Of a DNA stretch of 64,000 nt, positions 50,001-62,707 are shown piece after piece. The stretch's first letter is position 1; each line of letters opens with the position of its first letter. The translations under genes and the position numbers were made by a program. Origin of the DNA: Aptenodytes patagonicus (Eukaryota; Chordata; Aves; Sphenisciformes; Spheniscidae); the NCBI RefSeq assembly GCF_965638725.1, contig NC_134951.1, forward strand, positions 43,850,746 to 43,914,745, written 5' to 3'. The notes under the pieces were generated by a model. That model worked only from the letters and a program-made list of their open reading frames with translations. It was not told the DNA's origin and made no database searches.

Positions 50001-53000
50001 GGGAAGAGAAGCAGGGCCCTCAGACCACAGGGGCACTGTCACAAAGGAGGGGAGTTTTTTCAGATAAGGTGCCTATAGCTAAGATGTCTACATCTGACAT
50101 GGCTCTCCAGGTGATCTTGTTTAGCGATGGAGAGAGGAACAGGCACTTCTGGGTTGTACATCACCTCCTCTGCTGCAGGATGAGAAGAATAAGACTCGAC
50201 AGGTATCTATTTCTCTTCACTGACTATAAAGGAAACCAGGACAACTAGCTCCAGCGCAGGTGTTTATGTTGCAGACATCTGTGTTTAGCCACCCAAACCA
50301 CACCTGAGGTGTCCATACCATGACTGAGAGAGAAAGGAATTTCCTGAGCAGCCATTTAGCCTTGCTCCAGTCACCTCACTCCCTTAGATTCACTCCCTTA
50401 GATTAAAATGTGGTAACACCATTCACTGACACCTTGGCACACAGGAGACCCATCCCCAGATGTGCTCTGGACAGTGAGCAGGGCATGCTTTGCTCTCTCT
50501 CCCCTCTGCAGCAGACTACTGCCAGAGACACACGTCAAGGAGGGTAGGGGCAAACCAGCAGTTGCCACCTGAACCCGGTGCACGGGACGTGAAGGCCAGT
50601 GCACTGTGCAGTGGGAACAGGCCTTTTGTGTTAGATGGTCCTTGAATCATGGGGGGGGTTCAGTCCACAGCACACCAGGAGCATTAGAGGGGAGAACACA
50701 GCAGGAGCAAGGAGGAACGTGCCCTCGCCATCTCACTGACCTACACCAAGGGATGCCCACTTGTCTGGATATTCACATTCCTGGCTTTTCACCTCCCCTG
50801 CCATTTCTGCCATTTGCTCAGTGAATGAAAGAGCTGAAGAAAAGGCATAGCGAGCTGAAACGTCCTGAAAACGCTGAGCTGCCTTCTAGCACGCCGAAGA
50901 GAAAGAAAATCTCTATGTAGAGATGAAGCTGGCCCTGCCACACCATTGTTTGGACCAGACAACCTCTGAAGGTCTCTTCATACCTATCTCTTTTGAGCAC
51001 TCCACAAATCCCTGACCAACAGACTGTTATGGTAGTTAGACACGGAAATGGGGCTCGGATGAGGAAATGCCTTTGTGGATGCACTGTAAGTACTGAGGGT
51101 AAGTTAAACTGCAAGAAGGGAGCTGTGATACAGGCTTCCCTCTTCTTCCAACTCACTCAACAATCTGCTCTTGAGATATCAAAATAAAGAGTTATCTAGG
51201 CCTCATTCCACTGGAATTTTGTGTTTTCCATATATATTATCTACACACACATACTAATATATTTTTGTATATTAAATTTTCATACTAGTGGCTCTGTTTA
51301 CTTACATACAAACTGACTGAACCCACTAAACTCTGGACAGGAATTGCTGTCGGTGCCCTGCAAGCTGCAGCACAAGGGCAAGCGGGGCCATGGTGAGAGC
51401 ACACAACTCACCAACTTGCGGATTTCACATTCTAGGTTCTGAATACAGTCCAGTTTCCTCTTGCGGCAGCGCTGAGCCGCAATTCGGTTCTTGCTGCGCC
51501 GGCGGACATCGTGGATGAACTCGAGCTGCTCTGAGGTTAGCTTGTGCATCTTTATCATCATCTGGAAATCATTCCTTGGAAGATCTGTGATTTGATCAAC
51601 AGGAAAAGGAAGTTTCACCTAAAACAAACAAATACAAGACAAGAGCAGAGAGTCATATTGTGCTTGCTGAATGCAAGCTGCACAAGAGTGAGCGGAAGGA
51701 CAATTACCTATGCTGCCGCCCCCTAAATAAACAACACATCAAGTTTTACATTGAGCAAGTTTTTAACACTCCCTTGTGGCACATTGTGGAGGTCCAGCTG
51801 GTAAGGATCAGATTATAATTGTACTGAAATCAGCAAAATAGATGAATCCCAGGTAAAAATTTCATCTTTTTAAAAAGCTCTAATAACAGATCTCCTTGCA
51901 TTAAAAGAAGGCTTCGTCCACTAAGAGACACGGCCTTTAGGAAACAGTGAAGTACCTCGCTGCTATTAATTTCAAACTAGTTTCAAGGAATGGTCTATTA
52001 CCGCAGCAGGAAACCTGTCTCTGCATGGCCTGCAGGACTGAAAGTTTGATTAGGTGTGAGGTTAAAAATGCAACCTGACACGTCAAGTGGAGGAAAAATA
52101 CCGTATCGCAATTAGGAAAGGTTGCCTAATCAGCATTTCAACTGAGCAGTACACTATATAAGAAAAAAAGATCAGAGGAATGTGATGCAACATATCCTAC
52201 CCTGCTAAAATATATGCATTTTGAAATAAACCAATATTTGCTGACATTCTGATATTTTTGTAGATTGAAGTGCACCCAAGTTTCATTTCTTGAAAAAAAC
52301 CCCGAACAGTCTAAAACCTCAGTTACTTGCAGTAAAACATTTTTCCTTCAGGCCATGCACTGCCTACCCATTTTGACCATAGACCATGTGACAGTAGCTC
52401 CAGGTTCTGACTTAAGGAATTCCAACCATCTCTCCAACTCCTACCGATTATGCATTAAAGCAAAGCAAAACACAAAGCTCCTGATAGCTTGGAGCAACGA
52501 ACACACACTGTCTCAAAACCTGGAGAATGGCGGATGTGCTCAGAGACTTCTGTTAGCTTTTTTCCCCCAAAACCTATCAGCTTGCTCAAATCAAAGTGAG
52601 CACCTCTCCCTACAAACCTTGCTTCACTTGTAGCTTGAGATCAATAACATGACTATCAAAAAAATAACGTTCCTCAGTGGACTGCTGTGTTTGGTGGTCA
52701 AATAACAATCAGTTGACAAAGCTGAAGGAGATGACAACTGAGTAACTCGATTGACCCACTTTCTTTTTTTGAGTCATACCCACACTGGCCAAAAGATGGC
52801 AGTAAATATTTACACTTCTGACCCATTTGGTACAATCCAACTTCCTGAACAAGAGGACTATTCTGCATGCAGGCTACCAAAGAAGGCAAGACTTAAGTTG
52901 CTCCAGCCAAGCAAAAGATATGGGTTGAAAAGGTTCCTTTGATATTTAAAACATGGTTATCGTCTTCAAAGGGTGCACTTTAATTATCTGGAGATAAAGA

Positions 53001-56000
53001 AAATAACAGCATAGATTAGAAATAAGTTATTTTCATCGGAGCGCTGAGTTTGTTTATGCAGAACAGTTTGCTGAGGACACATGTACACAACCACACAGCG
53101 GTGGCCTCTGGCATTGACAGTCACAGACCCTCGCCAGGCACCCGGACCTGCTGATAACCAGCTCCTTGCCTTTTTTATGAGCTTGCATTTTCTTGTGCTC
53201 TTCTATCATTGCTCTGCGCATCTCCAAGCCTGGGCCACATGAAATTCAGTGCAAACACCTACCGCATCCTTTCAGACAGTTTCATGCCCTGAACATTGCC
53301 CCTCTGTCCCATGTGTCCAGGCACTGCTTCGTAATATACTACTCGACAGATCAATTTAAACCAGCAAGAAACACCAAACACTGCCCCAATCTCCCCAAAT
53401 TCCTGCTTGTACACACAAAGGCTGACCTTAGGCATGGTGATGTGGACTACCTTGTTTACAGACTGCTAACAAATGACATGAAACCTGTTTGATTTCCCCT
53501 CCTTAGCCTTTGGACGGTCAACGTAAACACGGTGTCACCTGCTTTTCTCTCAAGCTTCAGCCAGGGTCTGAAAACGAAAACAGCCTATGCTTTCCTCTGA
53601 AAGACACCACAGTTCAGTGCAAAAACAGTCCTTTCACATTCCCAGTTTTTCCTTATTTTCTTAAGTCCAAAGCGGAAAGTGATGTTAACTTTATTTCTCC
53701 CTCCCTCTCCCTTTCAAAACATATTTACTTGCAAGGAGATGTGCTTGCAGCTGGAATGGGAGTGAAAGGGAAGCAACTTAAATCTGTCAGGTAGAAGTCG
53801 CTGAATGGAAATGGGAAAATAAACAGAAACAGATTCATAAAAAAAATAACGGATTGAAAATAAAACCATCTACACAGCAGGTCAGAGACTGCTATCAGTG
53901 AACCCAGCATAATCCCACTCCTGTCATAGGCAGCACTGCGCAGGATTAAAAACGTGAAAGGGAGAGTGGAAGCGAGTCAGACTAATTTCCTTCAACATTC
54001 ACAGCATTTTTATTGCCTGTCTCCCTCCCTGCAATTAGCTGTCAACTGAAAAAAAACCCCACCAAGCCTTTGGCACGGACACAGTGAATAACTGCGCCAG
54101 GGTATTGCTGCAGTGAGAGGCTAATGGCGTTTTACATCGGCACAGGGCAAGACTCTCAGCTGGTATTTATCACAACAGAGTGGTAAGTCAATTTGCAAGA
54201 GCTGACGACTGTGCCACGAGTGGGATTCATCTGACCCACTTAGAGCCGTCTGAAATGACAGGTTGGGACTAGCTAGTGTCCAGGTCCCTGCTGGTGGCAT
54301 CGAGGATGGAGAGGCCTTTGGATGGCAATGCATCCTGCATGGCTTCTCCCTCCTCCTGGCTGCAGAAGGAGCACAGATGAGACTTAGAAAAGATGCTGCA
54401 TCTTACAGTATCTAAGGTAGGTGAGAGAAATCTTACCTGAGGTATCTGAAAAAGGACAGTCACTCTTTTCTAAGGTGCTTAAGAAAAACCCAGCAAGTAT
54501 GTTTTCTCGTAAACTTTTCTTTTTAATAGCTATGAATTTTATACAGGAAATGACTGTGTACTCTCTGGTTCAGATTATTTCAAATTAGAAATGTAAGTGG
54601 GATCCCTACTCCTTCCAGGAGTTACTCCAGCCAGAGCTAACCTCACAGAGCTCTAAAATCTTCCTTATCAGCACAATTACTCTTTCCCTGCATTTTTACA
54701 CCAACAGCAGAGGCTCTGTTTCCGCCACACAACAAATAAACCGGCACTTTCTGCCACCACTGCAGCCTCTATTGCCCCCGACTGGCTGATGCACCCCTGA
54801 GAGGACAGCCAACCCACCCTGGTGAAAAAGAAAACTTGTTTAGGATTTTGTGGCATTTCCCCCCCATATTAGCATTAGGATGCCAGTGTAAATGTCATTG
54901 CTTTGAGCGGCTAAGTAATAGCAGCGATCTAGACAGACAGGGACAGCCATTGACTCAGCACATGAAAGGCCCACATATAACCAATTAATTCCTTCAAGCT
55001 TCACTAGTTAGTGCCAGCTTGGATCATATGCCAGTTACTGCTGTGCCGCTCACGTACCGTACTAGTTACTGCTGCTGTTGCTCTCCCCCCTCTCTTCTTC
55101 TTTGGAATAAAGGAAAGGACCAAGGCCCTGTATTCACTCACATTAAAATATAAATGTCAAGTGTTGGGAATTTCCTTATCTCATGAGTAACATTAGCTTT
55201 TTCACTCTTTCTTTATATCTAAATTTCAACATCATCTTCCTTGAGCTGCCAGGTGCTAGTAAAGACAACGAACTTCCCAAGCCTGGCTTAACATCACAGT
55301 AACTAAAAGGATTCATATATTATCCGTAAGAAAAAGTAATCATTATGTATTGGGCATGGGAGAGTGGAACTCAAGGTATCAGCTTGACCTTTATAAATGG
55401 TTCAAAATCTTGGACAGTTGCTCCAAAGTTGTAAGAAATAAAATTGTTGCCTTAATGCCTTTAAATTGAAAGCCAGAGTTATTGAAAGCCTCTGACACTT
55501 AAAATTGCCCAGCCCTTGAAAAACTCTCAGGACCCACCCAAGCAATCTAGCATAGGGGCTGAATCGTATCAATGCTTTTTTGATGTAGAAAGGGGTAATT
55601 TGGTTCACATAGAAGAGCCCATCACATTAATGCTGTTTTTCCTAGTATCTTCCTTAGCGTGCAAGTCTGTCTTCCACAAATGCTCAGGAAGAAAGTCATC
55701 CCAGGACAGGAATTGAGGTGTGTCTACCTGTGTTAGGGGCTCGATTGCCTACACGCTATTTCAGGCACCGCTTGTGGTCCCACAGAATAGGGACCCACCT
55801 GATTTCACTTGGACAGAGGCTATCTAAGAAGCACAAAGCCAATGGGCCACACTTTGTGTAAGACGAAGGACAGGCAGGATGCACTCTCACTCGTTTCCTC
55901 ACCCCGCTGTCTATGGGCATAGGTAAAGCCTTCAAAGCACCTCTTCTTTTCAGGTGTCAGCCACACCAAGATGGCAGAGGACTGCAAGAGGAGAACGGCT

Positions 56001-59000
56001 AGCCCAGGCAGTGAAGATCTACCATTTTGTCAACAAACCAGGTCTGAAACAGGCTTGATCAGCAGGTCCCACTGCAAACAGCCTGTCCTATCTGCCACAA
56101 CACAACTGATGGCCACGTAGGTGCCTGGGGTCAACTCCAGCCCCTCCTGAGGGCCGTGAGAGGTGTTTGGGTCAGCAAATGCTGCCTGAGAGGGCACTGC
56201 TGTGCACTCAGTGGAGGCAGCCTGGGTAGCCTTTTGATTTGCCACCTGCATCAGAGAACTGGGGGAAGGGGCTAGTCCTATGGCTGAGGGCTTTAACCCA
56301 ACAATCAGGAGATGTGGATGGAGTTCTCATCCTTTAGCCCATGATCTGGACTTGTATTCAGATCACACACCACTGGTGCTTAAAATGCTGAGCTGACCTC
56401 TTCCTGTTCACTGCTTGCAATGTCCTCAGCTTCCAGCCCTACAAAGGGCATGACAATACAATACTCCTGCCCATTAACAGGCTTTCTGTGAACAGGGATA
56501 GCACAGAAACCCTGACAGAAGCTGTAGAGGCATTTGAGAAGGGCAGATCAGGCAGTGAAACGAGGGGGGATAAAGTGCAGTATTTCTCTGAAAAATCTGC
56601 TTTTGCAGAAAAAATACAAGAAGTGGAAAGAGTCCTTCAAGCGCTCCAGCAAGGGCTTCAGCTCAGGGCATAACAGAATTGACTGTAGGCTGCAATGAAA
56701 TAATAGTGTTTAAAAGGACCTTCCTGAAATTTCAAGCTTGTAATGGAAAACTCATACTGTTATAATCCAGTAATTCTCTGCTACCGGCATGGATACCACT
56801 CCTACTGAAGAGAGAAAGAAAACAAAACTGCCATGAAGTTTAGCTTGCAAGACCGATGTTTGACAAGACTCCATTTAACCAGATGTTGCCAAACACAATT
56901 CCCAGTGCTCTGCTGATGCCGCCGAGTATCCTGGTCAGGCAAACATCCACCAGAGAAGAACATGGAGAATAACTTTCTCATTTTCAAATTTATAAACCTA
57001 GTAAGATCAGGAAAGCTGGGGTGACCGATCACCAAATTCTGTGGAGAAACTACATACAAAAGCAGGTTAACACCTTAACATGCATTTTCCTTGTTTGCCC
57101 TTCTTTCTACATAACACTCTTCACTGAGTAGGAACATCAAGCAGTGAAGAAGACTCAGCTTAGGTGACTCAGCACAGCTCCAGTAGATTTCTGGTAGGGC
57201 AACTTTGGTTTACCTCCTTTTGCTGGGGTTCTGACTCCGCTAAGCATCAGCAGACGAACAGAGAAAGGGTGGCTGCCTATCACTTAACATGGAGGGTTTT
57301 GGACTCTCACTGAAGGTTATTTGCCTACAATATCCTCAATGGTCCAACTGCATTAGCTCTGCCTTTATGAAAATTTCCTTTTAAAAGTGAGTCACTAACC
57401 CAGGCGGGAAATTATTTTGAAATATAAATGAAAGACACATTGAATGCAATTCAATTCAATGCAGTTCTTGGAAAACTGCACCTTTTACCTCCTCCTACCC
57501 TTGTTTATGCTTTTCCTAAGAAAACTCACTCATCAAATTGGACTGAGCTGAGATTTCTTTTTAACTGGTTTAGCAGTACAATATTTTTTACAAGTTTTCT
57601 AGCAGAAAAAAAACCATAGACACTTGCTGAAGAAAATGAGTATCAAGAAAAGTAGGTAGTGCTGAAGTTTCTGTTCCTAAGTAGGTTAACAGATTGACAG
57701 ACTACTTCCTTCTCAACAAATTATTTCAGGACTTATTGTTTTGTTTTTGCTATTTTAAGCAGGATTGTCAGAACCTGCCTGCAAGCACCAAGCGTAAGTC
57801 TTCTCTCTAGTATTATATCCCAATAATTGATTTTTAACAACCTGTGGAGGCCTAAGTGAGCTGGGTGAAAAGAGCAACACAAATTGTTAAACGTTTCTGT
57901 AAAGTCCCAGCAGGTCAAGTAATAGCCCCGTTCCTGCAACTCTGTAACACAGGGATACCCCACATTGAACTTGCTGCTTCTATCACGAAGCCTTAAGAAA
58001 GGGAAATCTCAGAAGATTCTGGGTGGCTCCCTTAACAGGAAGGAAAACAAAAGGCAAAGACATCCCGGAGAGGATTTAGCAGCAGTGTTATGGGGACCGC
58101 CACCTCCTCTCACACTTGCACCCCTGTATGGGACAGGGAGGCTGTCCACAGAGCAGGGTCACCTCCACCCGCACGGCACGCACGCTGAGCCCTAGCACCG
58201 AACAACTTGGGCATGTGCTCCTGAATGGCATCCATCTGCGGGAAAGCAGAGTGCCCGAAAAAAGCAGAGAGAAGAAATCTTTCACCTACTTCTCACACAA
58301 TCAATACACCAGCAAATGATATTTTGTGACATTAATTCTGGCACCGACAGCACTCTGGGACCCAGATCAAGACCAGCAAGGTCCAAATTCCAGTGGAACT
58401 GAGCAGCCCTGTGAGATAACCAAGGGTCAGAGTCCATCAGGCTTATTCCCATCAGGCCATCCCACCCAAATGAAAGCTCACCCGCAGCAGAAGAGCCTGC
58501 ACGGCCGCTCTCCAGAGGGGTGAGCGCCTGTATGTCACCCCCAGCTATCTTATCAGGTGCTTTTTGAAGAGAAGCCCAGCAAACACTGTGTCATCTGATA
58601 TGACAGGGGGCAAGGGACTCGTCTGGGAAGTCATTAGGACAGCAAGGGCAGACTGACAATTTTGGGAATGGAGAAAGATTCCCATGCAGCTTAAGGGGAG
58701 GCGAAGGACAGAAAGCAGACCATTTCAGACTGCTGTGAGTCTCTCCTGCTGTTTTAATGGCAGTCAAACTGCTAAAAGTAGGTAGAGCTACTGATACAAG
58801 AACTTCCTGCTGCCATTAGATATTTTCTACTGCCTGGTTTAACGTATCCTTCACTGAGGTTTCCACAGCAGCGGATCTTGCAGGATTGCAGGATACGCCC
58901 CAAGTCACTGTGTAAATACAACATTGTTTAATGAGGCTACAATGTCCTTTCTTGTATTGGTAACAACCTTTACAAATTCATTTTTCAGACAAAATTTCTA

Positions 59001-62000
59001 CCGAAGCACTGGTGTGATCTGTTTACCCTTTGCTTGCTCGAGATAGTGCAGTGCAACCTCATGGAACATTAATTTCCTCAACACATTTTTAATGCCTAGC
59101 AGTCCTAATCAAAATGCCCTGAAAAAAAAAACAAGGCAAAAAAAAAGCCTTATCAGCAGTCCCAGTGAGAAAACTTGCTCAGCGTGGTGCAGAAAATCTT
59201 CCCAGGAGGAAATCAGCAGCAAAACTAGGAGGGGAGCAAACCCTTCCTAGCTCTGCCCCAGAGCCTGCCTGTGGCACATGGAGACGGCCTCCTGTACCCC
59301 ACCGGCTCGCTCCTCTCGTGAATGTCCCTCCTCTCATCCATGCTCTCCTGCACACATTCGCACACTTTTTTCGGGAAACCACCAACAATCCCTTATACCC
59401 TTCTCATCTGACTCTTCCGGGCTCATTTCTGTTGCAGCATCTCCACACAATTAGCCAATTACGATAGCTAATTAGTCATCAAACCCCACAAGGCTAACCT
59501 CCCGCCCTCTTCACTGCCTTACGCTGTGCATTAGCCCTTGCTGAGCAAGCAGCACACGTGGGTGGAGATCTGACGCTCGCCTCGGTCCCACTCCCTGCTC
59601 CCTTCTGCCCCTCATAAAGGCAGGACTTCACCGAGTAACGTTGGTATTGCCAAGCAGAGTGGTTCTGCTGTAGGGCTTCCCAAATAAGGTCTTACGCACA
59701 GTATCCCAGGCAGCCATCCAAGGAGACTCCTCTCCCTTCTGCATTGTCCCCAGCTCAGGACATGGCGACAAACAAGAACCATCCTCTCAAAACCACAGGT
59801 ACAGCATGACAGGGCTTAGGACACCAGAGGCTCCCCAGGCTCTTCAGCTCTTTCTTAGAGCTAGGCAGAAAACCACCCAACTAAAGGAATCATCCATGTT
59901 TGTCTGGAAGGTATGTTCCAGAGCCTGGGATGTAGCTAGAATAAGGATTGAGGGATAAAATAAAGTTCACTCTTTTCATCCCTAACCTACAACTAAACCC
60001 AACTGGTTCTGTCCTGAGTGCTCACAGCACGTGAACCCCCCAAACTTGCACTTGTTGCTCCCCACGCTGAAGCACAAGCTCTCAGCAGAGCATTTCAGTG
60101 TTTAACTAGAGGAGCCAGATACGTGATTTCGCACAGGTGCTCTCCAGGTCATGCCGCTTCCTAATGAAACTCTATTAAAACATCCAGTCTTTTTTCAGTT
60201 TCTGGGCTCCACAATGCTTCTCCATGATTTAAGTCTTCCCTCAAACTAGTGACTTCACTCAGACAGTTTATTTGATCATGGTTAGCCGGTTATCACCGCA
60301 GCATCTCCAGCTGGCTCATCTCTAGTTTCAAAGCAGGCCCTCTTTCTCCTCCCTCTCACGGGAGAGTTGCACAACAATTATAGCTTGCTCTCCAGTCCCT
60401 GACCGTCCCCCTGCCATTCTCCTAACAGTCCTGTAAATTAAAGGATAGCTTCTCTTTGAGACCATTTATGCAATGGCTGCTAGAGGTCACCACCAAACAA
60501 AGTGGGGTCACGGGCAGGAAACATCATCTCAGTTGTCACTTAACGGAGGCAAAACCCATTACTTGCATGTGTGACCCCCCCCCCCCCCCCCCGATGACTT
60601 GAACACCATTCCTGCAGCCGAGGGTGGCCAGCTATGCAACTGTTGAAGTCATTTCACACCTCTTTCTCCTCCCACTCTGTCTGCCTCCTCTATTCGGGCT
60701 GTTAGTGATATGCAGCAGGGGCTCTTGGTGCAGGCTGCCCGATGCCCGGTGCCAGTGAAGGCACAGCTTGAGGTTGCTCAAACACCAGCAGCAACAACAA
60801 GTGGAACTAGAACCACCTCGGCAAACTAAGGGTGAGGAACGGTGCTTCGTGCCATGGGTGAAGGAGGGAGGAGGACAGGACAGTGCTAGTAGACTCCTAA
60901 GCATGTCAATGCACTCTCATTATTCAGCAGTTTGCTATTGCCCCATACCCAAATTCTGATAAGTGCCAAACACCTCGGAGGTCAAGCAGACCTATTTACG
61001 TGAAGTCAACCATGCACACTCAGCTGACGAGGGAATAAATAGAAGTTACTCTTTGGCTCTACAAAGAAAGTGCTGGGGAAATGCCAAGTCATTCAAGAGA
61101 ATAAAGGAGCGATTAATTGGGTCACAACGACTGCGATATATGTACTTATCTTAAATCCCTACCTCATGCCCTCTGTCTTGCACAGGACATGATTCACTGT
61201 CTGCTTCTGAGAATGACCCAGACTCATCGCTGGAGTTTGTTCCATAGGATGGCTCACATTTAATCTGGGCTCGGACTGGGTTGTACAATCCATCCCCCAC
61301 TACGCCGGGCTCCTGGTGCTCGGGCGCCAGGAATCGGGGGCCTTGGGAGCAAGGGGAAGAGGAGAGCTCACAAAGACGCAGACTGCAGGGAGAGCCGCCA
61401 CTGCCGTCCTCTGCGTATGAGTAGGAAGAGCACGAGCTGGAGGTCCTGGTTCTGGTTTCCAAAGGAGGAGAGCGAGGGCAAACTTTAATTGGCACCGGAC
61501 AGCTGGTGTTCGGCCGCATCCTTCCCGGCAAGTGATCAGCTGTCAGTCCGCTGTGCGAATAGGTCTGAGAGCTGGGGAGAGACTGGCTACCGCCAGCCCA
61601 CAGACCCTTTGGCACAGTCTCAGTGAGGTCTTTGTCCAAGCTGCTCACACCAGAATATGAATGCACCGAAGTGTTTACTTGGTCACAAGCGTTTGAAGAG
61701 AATATAACACTCCTCCTGTCCAGCTCCCCTTCTTGCTTACAGAGAGTTTCAAAGCCGGGCCCCCTGAGCGGCGATCCCACTGTGAAGTTGGAAGCATCCT
61801 TCTGCATGGCATGGGACTGTCCATAGTTCCCTGTGAAAGGGACGTAATCAGTTTTGTGGTCACCCTGAGTTGTCCCTTTTTCAAAAGGGCATGCTGGACT
61901 CCTGCCAAAGTGCTGTTGGGAAGTGCTGGGGAAGCCAACCAAATCTATGCTTTTTGTTCTGTTGAAGAAAGACCGCAAGCAAGAAGGAGAGGACCCACTT

Positions 62001-62707
62001 TTTGGCCTGTCGACACAAGTGGGGCTTGGCTGTTTCCTGTCCATTTCAACATCCCCTTCTTTATCCCTGATGTCAGGTTCATCTCCAGACAGGCAAAGTG
62101 TGATGCTTTCTTCATCGTTCTCTTCATTCTGAGGCTCGCTTTTTATCTGCCCCATAGCAAGTCCTGATTTGAGGCCATTTCCAGAGCTCTCTTCGCTGAA
62201 TGTGCTTGCAAAACCTGAGGTACTGATGTGTGATGTGTTGTAGACATTCTTGGTACAAGCAAGCTGGTATTTCTTGTATCTGGGGTACCGTGTTACCGCA
62301 TCTTTGTCCAAATTGTCCTTGCTATCTCTCAGCATGTCAGAGTCAGGCAGCATCCCTTCGCCTTTGTCTGCTCCAGCAACAGTGGTTTCAAAATTGAAGG
62401 GCTCTTGGTGCATCCTCTCTCTTGGGCAAGATATTTTTGACGTCTCCGATTCCATCGTCTCCTCCTCGTCTCCATCCGAGTTCTCCTCATCGTGCATGCG
62501 CTGACAGGCGGTATCTTTTTTGCACAGGAACAGGCCATCTTCGTTGTTCAGCAGTTGCGTCTGAAGGAAACTGAAGCAGGAGTCCTCCAGGTTGTGCATG
62601 CGCAGGAATTCAGCGCAGTGGATGACCTCCTGGATGTTTTCTCTGCTGAGTAACAGCTTAGCAGTGTAGGCAAACTGTAACAATGGACCAAATCCCCTGA
62701 CAGTGAC
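43604..62707 (-). CDS. BACH2: BACH2, CNC-bZIP transcriptional repressor, 5'-partial gene
   Basis: Minus-strand exons 62707-61163, 51618-51412 and 44083-43604 join in phase 0 to 743 codons plus TAG. They encode the end of the BTB/POZ domain ([20 protein letters not shown], then [20 protein letters not shown]), a long regulatory region, the CNC basic region and leucine zipper, and the conserved C-terminal tail ending QPRKDYT. BACH2 is known to pair with small Maf proteins on Maf recognition elements and repress transcription in B and T cells, with heme binding through Cys-Pro motifs. Six Cys-Pro dipeptides are visible (SCPRER, ACPFEK, SCPVPI, VCPRSP, SCPVQD, YCPVLR), as are two sumoylation consensus sites (IKSE and IKCE). 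Roughly the first 95 residues, including most of the BTB domain, are encoded right of the window. The gene converges on GJA10. Confidence 0.96.
46166..48530 (-). mobile_element. CR1 non-LTR retrotransposon, 5'-truncated and inactive
   Basis: On the minus strand this carries the C-terminal part of the CR1 endonuclease-linker, most of the reverse transcriptase, the post-RT region and the 3'UTR. It ends in ATTCTATG-ATTCTATG at about 46166-46181, the typical avian CR1 tail. Recognisable pieces are [19 protein letters not shown] (about 48420-48500), [19 protein letters not shown] (about 48240-48295), [20 protein letters not shown] (about 47280-47345) and [13 protein letters not shown] (about 46260-46300). 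The reading frame shifts at about 47600 and 47070 and carries stops, so no intact protein is made. No poly(A) tail or obvious target-site duplication is seen, as is usual for CR1. The high-coordinate boundary may reach about 48640. Confidence 0.92.
46260..47777 (-). pseudogene. CR1 reverse transcriptase remnant
   Basis: Three minus-strand open pieces (47777-47442, 47455-46955, 47045-46260) together cover the CR1 reverse transcriptase and post-RT region. The first and third share a frame and the middle one is shifted, so at least two frameshifts separate them. The catalytic acidic motif also looks altered (Ser-Asp-Asn where Ala-Asp-Asp is usual). It is a dead copy of an RNA-dependent DNA polymerase, not a host gene. 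Confidence 0.88.
51412..51618 (-). CDS. BACH2: BACH2 bZIP exon
   Basis: A 207-nt exon (69 codons) after acceptor TGTTTTAG and before donor GTGAGT. It encodes [20 protein letters not shown], the CNC motif region [20 protein letters not shown], the DNA-contacting basic region [15 protein letters not shown], and the start of the leucine zipper ([14 protein letters not shown]). It is essentially identical to mammalian BACH2. An apparent extension to 51298 is intron read-through. Confidence 0.97.
51619..61162 (-). other. BACH2 intron
   Basis: About 9.5 kb intron between the bZIP exon and the large exon. It has an 18-base C run at 60575-60592 and no recognisable coding exon, RNA gene or transposon; many short open frames on both strands lack family features. 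Confidence 0.8.
60575..60592. repeat. Poly(C)18 homopolymer
   Basis: Eighteen consecutive C on the plus strand, i.e. a G18 run in the BACH2 pre-mRNA. Length in the assembly may be unreliable. Confidence 0.9.
61163..62707 (-). CDS. BACH2: BACH2 large exon (end of BTB and regulatory region)
   Basis: A 1545-nt exon (515 codons) between acceptor TTTTTTGCAG and donor GTAGGG, phase 0 at both ends. It starts [14 protein letters not shown] and ends [12 protein letters not shown]. It carries [96 protein letters not shown] and [20 protein letters not shown], all closely matching human BACH2. A Pro/Ala-rich insertion of the human protein after DRKQPSP is shorter here. Reading beyond 62707 or 61163 enters intron. 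Confidence 0.96.

Larger units (their letters stand above)
44084..51411 (-). other. BACH2 intron containing a CR1 element
   Basis: GT-AG intron of about 7.3 kb. It holds the truncated CR1 LINE at 46166 to about 48530 and a 14-bp direct repeat near 50380-50405 (TCACTCCCTTAGAT twice). No other gene recognised. Confidence 0.85.

Noticed and set aside
51298..51411. Extension of the BACH2 bZIP frame
   Set aside because: It runs past the donor GTGAGT into intron; the next exon joins exactly at VCEKEKLL.
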